From: Clostridium sp. MD294
Lineage (GTDB): Bacteria > Bacillota > Clostridia > Lachnospirales > Anaerotignaceae
NCBI RefSeq assembly: GCF_000364165.2
Contig: NZ_CP097810.1
Coordinates: forward strand, 2,420,130-2,484,129
Length of the DNA stretch: 64,000 nt
Direction of reading: 5' to 3'
In this document: positions 61,562-64,000 of the stretch, one piece after another
Numbering within the stretch: position 1 is the stretch's first letter
How the letters are laid out: every line of letters begins with the position of its first letter
Program-made: the position numbers and the translations under genes
The notes under the pieces: model-generated
Told to the model about the DNA's origin: nothing
The model's input: the letters and a program-made list of their open reading frames with translations, nothing else
Databases searched by the model: none

Positions 61562-62452
61562 ATGCAAATACACTTAACAAGTACTCAGAATATGTTTGGA
61601 ATGCAAACACAGAAGCCAATGCAAAGAACTATAGGGCAGGTGCAAAATTCCGGCTTAGAAAACATAATTCAGCAGATAAATGCCAATTATGGTATCAAAA
61701 GAAACCGTGATACAGTTGAGTTGAGTAAAAAAGCACTGGAATTATTAAATGCCAGCGATGCCCAAAAAACAGATGAAAATAAAAAACCAGAAGAGGCTTC
61801 TGGCTATCAGAAATATGCGGCTGAAATGTTCAGTAAAGAAGAGTGGGCTGAAAACTCAATTTTGGAACAGAGAGATGGAATACAAACTGTTTCTGATATA
61901 ATCGACTATGCAAAATCCAAATTGCAGTATACAATGTCAAAAATTTCCGAACTTGAAAACTATTTAAACGGTACAGGTACACATAGTAATACTAATATGA
62001 CGAAAGAGTTGGCGGAAACATATCTGCATAACTATAAGCAAAGTATTCAATCAGACTATACAGACATCATTCAAAGTCATATAAATTCACACAAGTCTAC
62101 AGTAGACGAATATGATGAATTATCAGGTGGGCTAGCATCAAAAGTAATAGGAAATCAACTCAATTCTATTTCTGCTGAATCTTTGGGGCTTTCCAATCTA
62201 TCAGGTAATGCTCAGGAAATTATGGAAGCGTTGGAAAACGCCTCTAATATATTGGACGGAATGAAGCAGAATATAGAAGATGCCTATAAAGAAATGACTG
62301 GTGGTAAGCAGTTTGCTGAACCTGCCAGAAGTACCTCTATTTTTAGTGGAAAATCCAGTTTTGATTTCTTTGCGTCCCAGATGGAAAAATCACATAATAT
62401 CATAGATACTACACAGATGAAATTCACTGGTGAAACATTGAATTTTTTATGA
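61562..62452 (+). CDS. Protein of unknown function, base composition unlike neighbours
   Basis: 296 residues, ATG with AAGGAGGG upstream. No signal peptide or membrane segment. The protein is mostly helical and polar, with a disordered Q/N/T-rich N-terminus (MQIHLTSTQNMFGMQTQK), a middle helical part (SDIIDYAKSKLQYTMSKISELENYL) and a helix around 210-245 (SGNAQEIMEALENASNILDGMKQNI). I do not recognise a family. Codon use looks more GC-rich (GCC, GGC, CTG, GCG appear) than adjacent genes, which may mean transfer. It has its own promoter and terminator. Confidence 0.75.
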   Translation: MQIHLTSTQNMFGMQTQKPMQRTIGQVQNSGLENIIQQINANYGIKRNRDTVELSKKALELLNASDAQKTDENKKPEEASGYQKYAAEMFSKEEWAENSILEQRDGIQTVSDIIDYAKSKLQYTMSKISELENYLNGTGTHSNTNMTKELAETYLHNYKQSIQSDYTDIIQSHINSHKSTVDEYDELSGGLASKVIGNQLNSISAESLGLSNLSGNAQEIMEALENASNILDGMKQNIEDAYKEMTGGKQFAEPARSTSIFSGKSSFDFFASQMEKSHNIIDTTQMKFTGETLNFL

Positions 62453-62564
62453 TATGGGATATTAAATAGTCAAAATGTTTAGGAATACAAATTTTGTCAA
62501 TAAATGACAGTGCATTTCATAAAATATTTAGCCACCAAAATAAACAGCATATAAAAATTCAAAC

Positions 62565-62611
62565 AAAACGGCGATTTTGAAACAACTGATTTCAATATTG
62601 CCGTTTTTTTA
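62565..62611 (+). terminator. Terminator after the unknown gene
   Basis: Stem AACGGC.A..TTGAAA paired with TTTCAA..T.GCCGTT, then a T run. Nothing else could be supported in 62612-62876. Confidence 0.7.
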
Positions 62612-62876
62612 TGACTAACTTCTGTAAATCATTTTTTCTCATTATGTCGCCTATTTTTAGAGGGGGGACTTTTTTCTTATCTTAATTTAATAGCATTGTT
62701 TTAATATCTCTATTATAAGGCATCATAAAATAAAATATTTATAAATATCTATTTTCTACTAAATTATTTTCTTCGCCTTATTGGTATTAAATTTGTTAGA
62801 TTTTTGTTTACAGCATTGCTTGTTTATATCGTAATGAATATTTTTATAATAAAATTTATAATGATAAAGAATTTAT

Positions 62877-64000
62877 TTATATTACTTGTACTGCATTTTC
62901 TTTTATTTCATTAACTAATTTTACAATTCTTTCTTTTTTATTATTATCAAAAAGTTTCATAAAATTGATAGGTTTATCAAATGGAGGTTTCATTAACTCT
63001 ACTGCACTCTCCATATAGCCATTTTGAACAACATAATCAATAATCTTATTTATAAATACAATTTGTTCATGGTTTAATGAGGCATCATTTATAAATTCTG
63101 AAAATGCTTTCATAGCAGCATCATAATCTAATTTTGCAACTTTTCGTATCAGTAAGCCAAATGGTGTTTCACCAAATTCTCTTTTATAATCTTCTTCATT
63201 TCCTAATTCTTTTGTAAAAATGTTTTTCAGTGCTTCATAATCTCCAGTATCTAATCTCATATTTTGTCTTAATTTCCATATTGCTAAATGGTTTTTGTTT
63301 TCTTCAATATAGCGATTTACTTTTAGCCTATAATCTTCAAAATCATAAGCAGGGTCTAACATATCGCCTTCTTTTCTACTTATTACAATATCTTCAAGAT
63401 TGGTTATAATTTTTTTCTGTTCTGAGCCTTTATCTACTATAAATTTTATTAGTTCTCTTAATTCTATTCTTAAATTTTCAAATTTTAAAATATCATTAGA
63501 ATTCCAAAGCTCATCAGCATAAACAGTATTGATTGATGAAATACTATTTTTTATTTTAGGTATAGATGTTCTTTTCTTTAGTTCATCAGTAATAGAGAAA
63601 AGTTGTTTTTTACCTCTTTTTATTTCTGAAGTATTTTCCATAATTGCCAATATAATACTATACATCAAATTATCAAATCGTTTTGCATATTCATCAGTAT
63701 CGTTCATGGTAACTAAAGGAGCAATATTTTGCATCATATCATATTCATCTAACTCTTTAATATGTTCAAAATTTTTTATATCTGAAAATTTTTCAATATA
63801 TTTCAATTTCATTTTTACAGAAATCAGTTCTCTATTTAATTGCTGTATTTGTGACACAACGATATGAATTAATTCATTTCTGAAAAGCTGATATTTTTCA
63901 TCAGTATAGATAGCTTGTTGAAGGTTTTTTATGATTTGTATTCGTTTTATAAATATTTTTTCACTTAAAGTTTTTGTTTCTTTACTTTCAATACCTTCTT
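62877..64000 (-). CDS. hsdR: Type I restriction enzyme R subunit, C-terminal part (runs off right edge)
   Basis: The open frame continues on the minus strand through 64000 with no stop, so the GTG at 63857 is internal and the gene is cut by the window edge. The visible part of about 373 residues contains EYDMMQNIAPLV, DEYAKRFDNLMYSIILAIMEN and LRIELRELIKFIVDKG, resembling the C-terminal domain of EcoEI-type HsdR proteins, which docks to the methyltransferase. It is unlike the C-terminus of the HsdR at 8.2-11.4 kb, so it belongs to a second, different type I system. Motor and nuclease motifs would be outside the window. Confidence 0.72.
   Translation of the reverse strand, partial: EGIESKETKTLSEKIFIKRIQIIKNLQQAIYTDEKYQLFRNELIHIVVSQIQQLNRELISVKMKLKYIEKFSDIKNFEHIKELDEYDMMQNIAPLVTMNDTDEYAKRFDNLMYSIILAIMENTSEIKRGKKQLFSITDELKKRTSIPKIKNSISSINTVYADELWNSNDILKFENLRIELRELIKFIVDKGSEQKKIITNLEDIVISRKEGDMLDPAYDFEDYRLKVNRYIEENKNHLAIWKLRQNMRLDTGDYEALKNIFTKELGNEEDYKREFGETPFGLLIRKVAKLDYDAAMKAFSEFINDASLNHEQIVFINKIIDYVVQNGYMESAVELMKPPFDKPINFMKLFDNNKKERIVKLVNEIKENAVQVI

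Overview
The window looks like chromosome from a low-GC, strictly anaerobic, spore-forming member of the Clostridia. The base composition is strongly AT-rich, ribosome-binding sites are of the GGAGG type, intrinsic terminators are abundant, and a yunB-type sporulation gene is present. Two near-identical copies of a gene that I recognise as beta-alanyl-CoA:ammonia lyase, an enzyme known from Clostridium (Anaerotignum) propionicum, point to a relative of that group. Species cannot be assigned from the sequence alone.

Layout. (1) 1-7.8 kb, minus strand: a partial MerR regulator, a family III CoA-transferase, acl copy 1, a dihydropyrimidine-dehydrogenase-like enzyme, a DUF1097 membrane protein, dihydropyrimidinase, an N-carbamoyl-beta-alanine amidohydrolase-like M20 enzyme, and acl copy 2. 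Together these spell a route uracil -> dihydrouracil -> N-carbamoyl-beta-alanine -> beta-alanine -> beta-alanyl-CoA -> acryloyl-CoA + NH3. Both acl genes have TTGACA-19 bp-TAAAAT promoters (MerR-type spacing) and share an upstream motif exactly 51 nt from the -35. (2) 8.2-17.8 kb, minus strand: a type I restriction-modification locus, hsdM - hsdS - hsdS - hsdS - hsdR, with repeated spacers made of hsdM-end and hsdR-start fragments. (3) 18.5-23.8 kb: tRNA-Pro(AGG), a large PBP1A-type peptidoglycan synthase, yunB and two unknown genes. (4) 23.8-26.0 kb: two tandem paralogues combining a DUF4157 (eCIS-type, HExxH) domain with an AHH/HNH nuclease-like domain, probable toxins or effectors. (5) 26.2-29.9 kb: a PocR-domain/short chemoreceptor-like protein, a YheO-type regulator, tRNA-Arg(CCG), a 47-aa ORF and an aminotransferase.

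(6) 30.1-36.2 kb: an alpha-glucan/maltose-type operon (malQ, an EEP-family hydrolase, a PTS IIA-IIC-IIB permease) with a divergent LacI regulator. (7) 36.3-46.1 kb: a papain-like membrane protein, an ECF-type sigma factor with a DUF4179 anti-sigma-like partner, purA, carA, and a carB gene fused in frame to a complete dapF (1350 codons). (8) 46.4-50.4 kb: a hybrid histidine kinase with receiver and HPt domains, and a two-receiver response regulator. (9) 50.7-61.3 kb: an acid-sugar catabolic cluster (DapA-like lyase, TctCAB transporter, 2-hydroxyacid dehydrogenase, DUF1537 kinase, PdxA-type dehydrogenase, iron alcohol dehydrogenase). It is divergent from a PrpR-like regulator whose AAA+ domain has lost the sigma-54 contact loop. 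(10) 61.5-64 kb: an unrecognised gene of different base composition, and the 3' part of a second type I restriction R-like gene that runs off the window.

The most noteworthy items are the pyrimidine-to-acryloyl-CoA cluster with its twin MerR-type promoters, the NAD(P)H-domain-less dihydropyrimidine dehydrogenase, the CarB-DapF fusion, the paired DUF4157-AHH proteins, the triplicated hsdS array, and the degenerate sigma-54-type regulator with a pair of helically phased operator-like sites.
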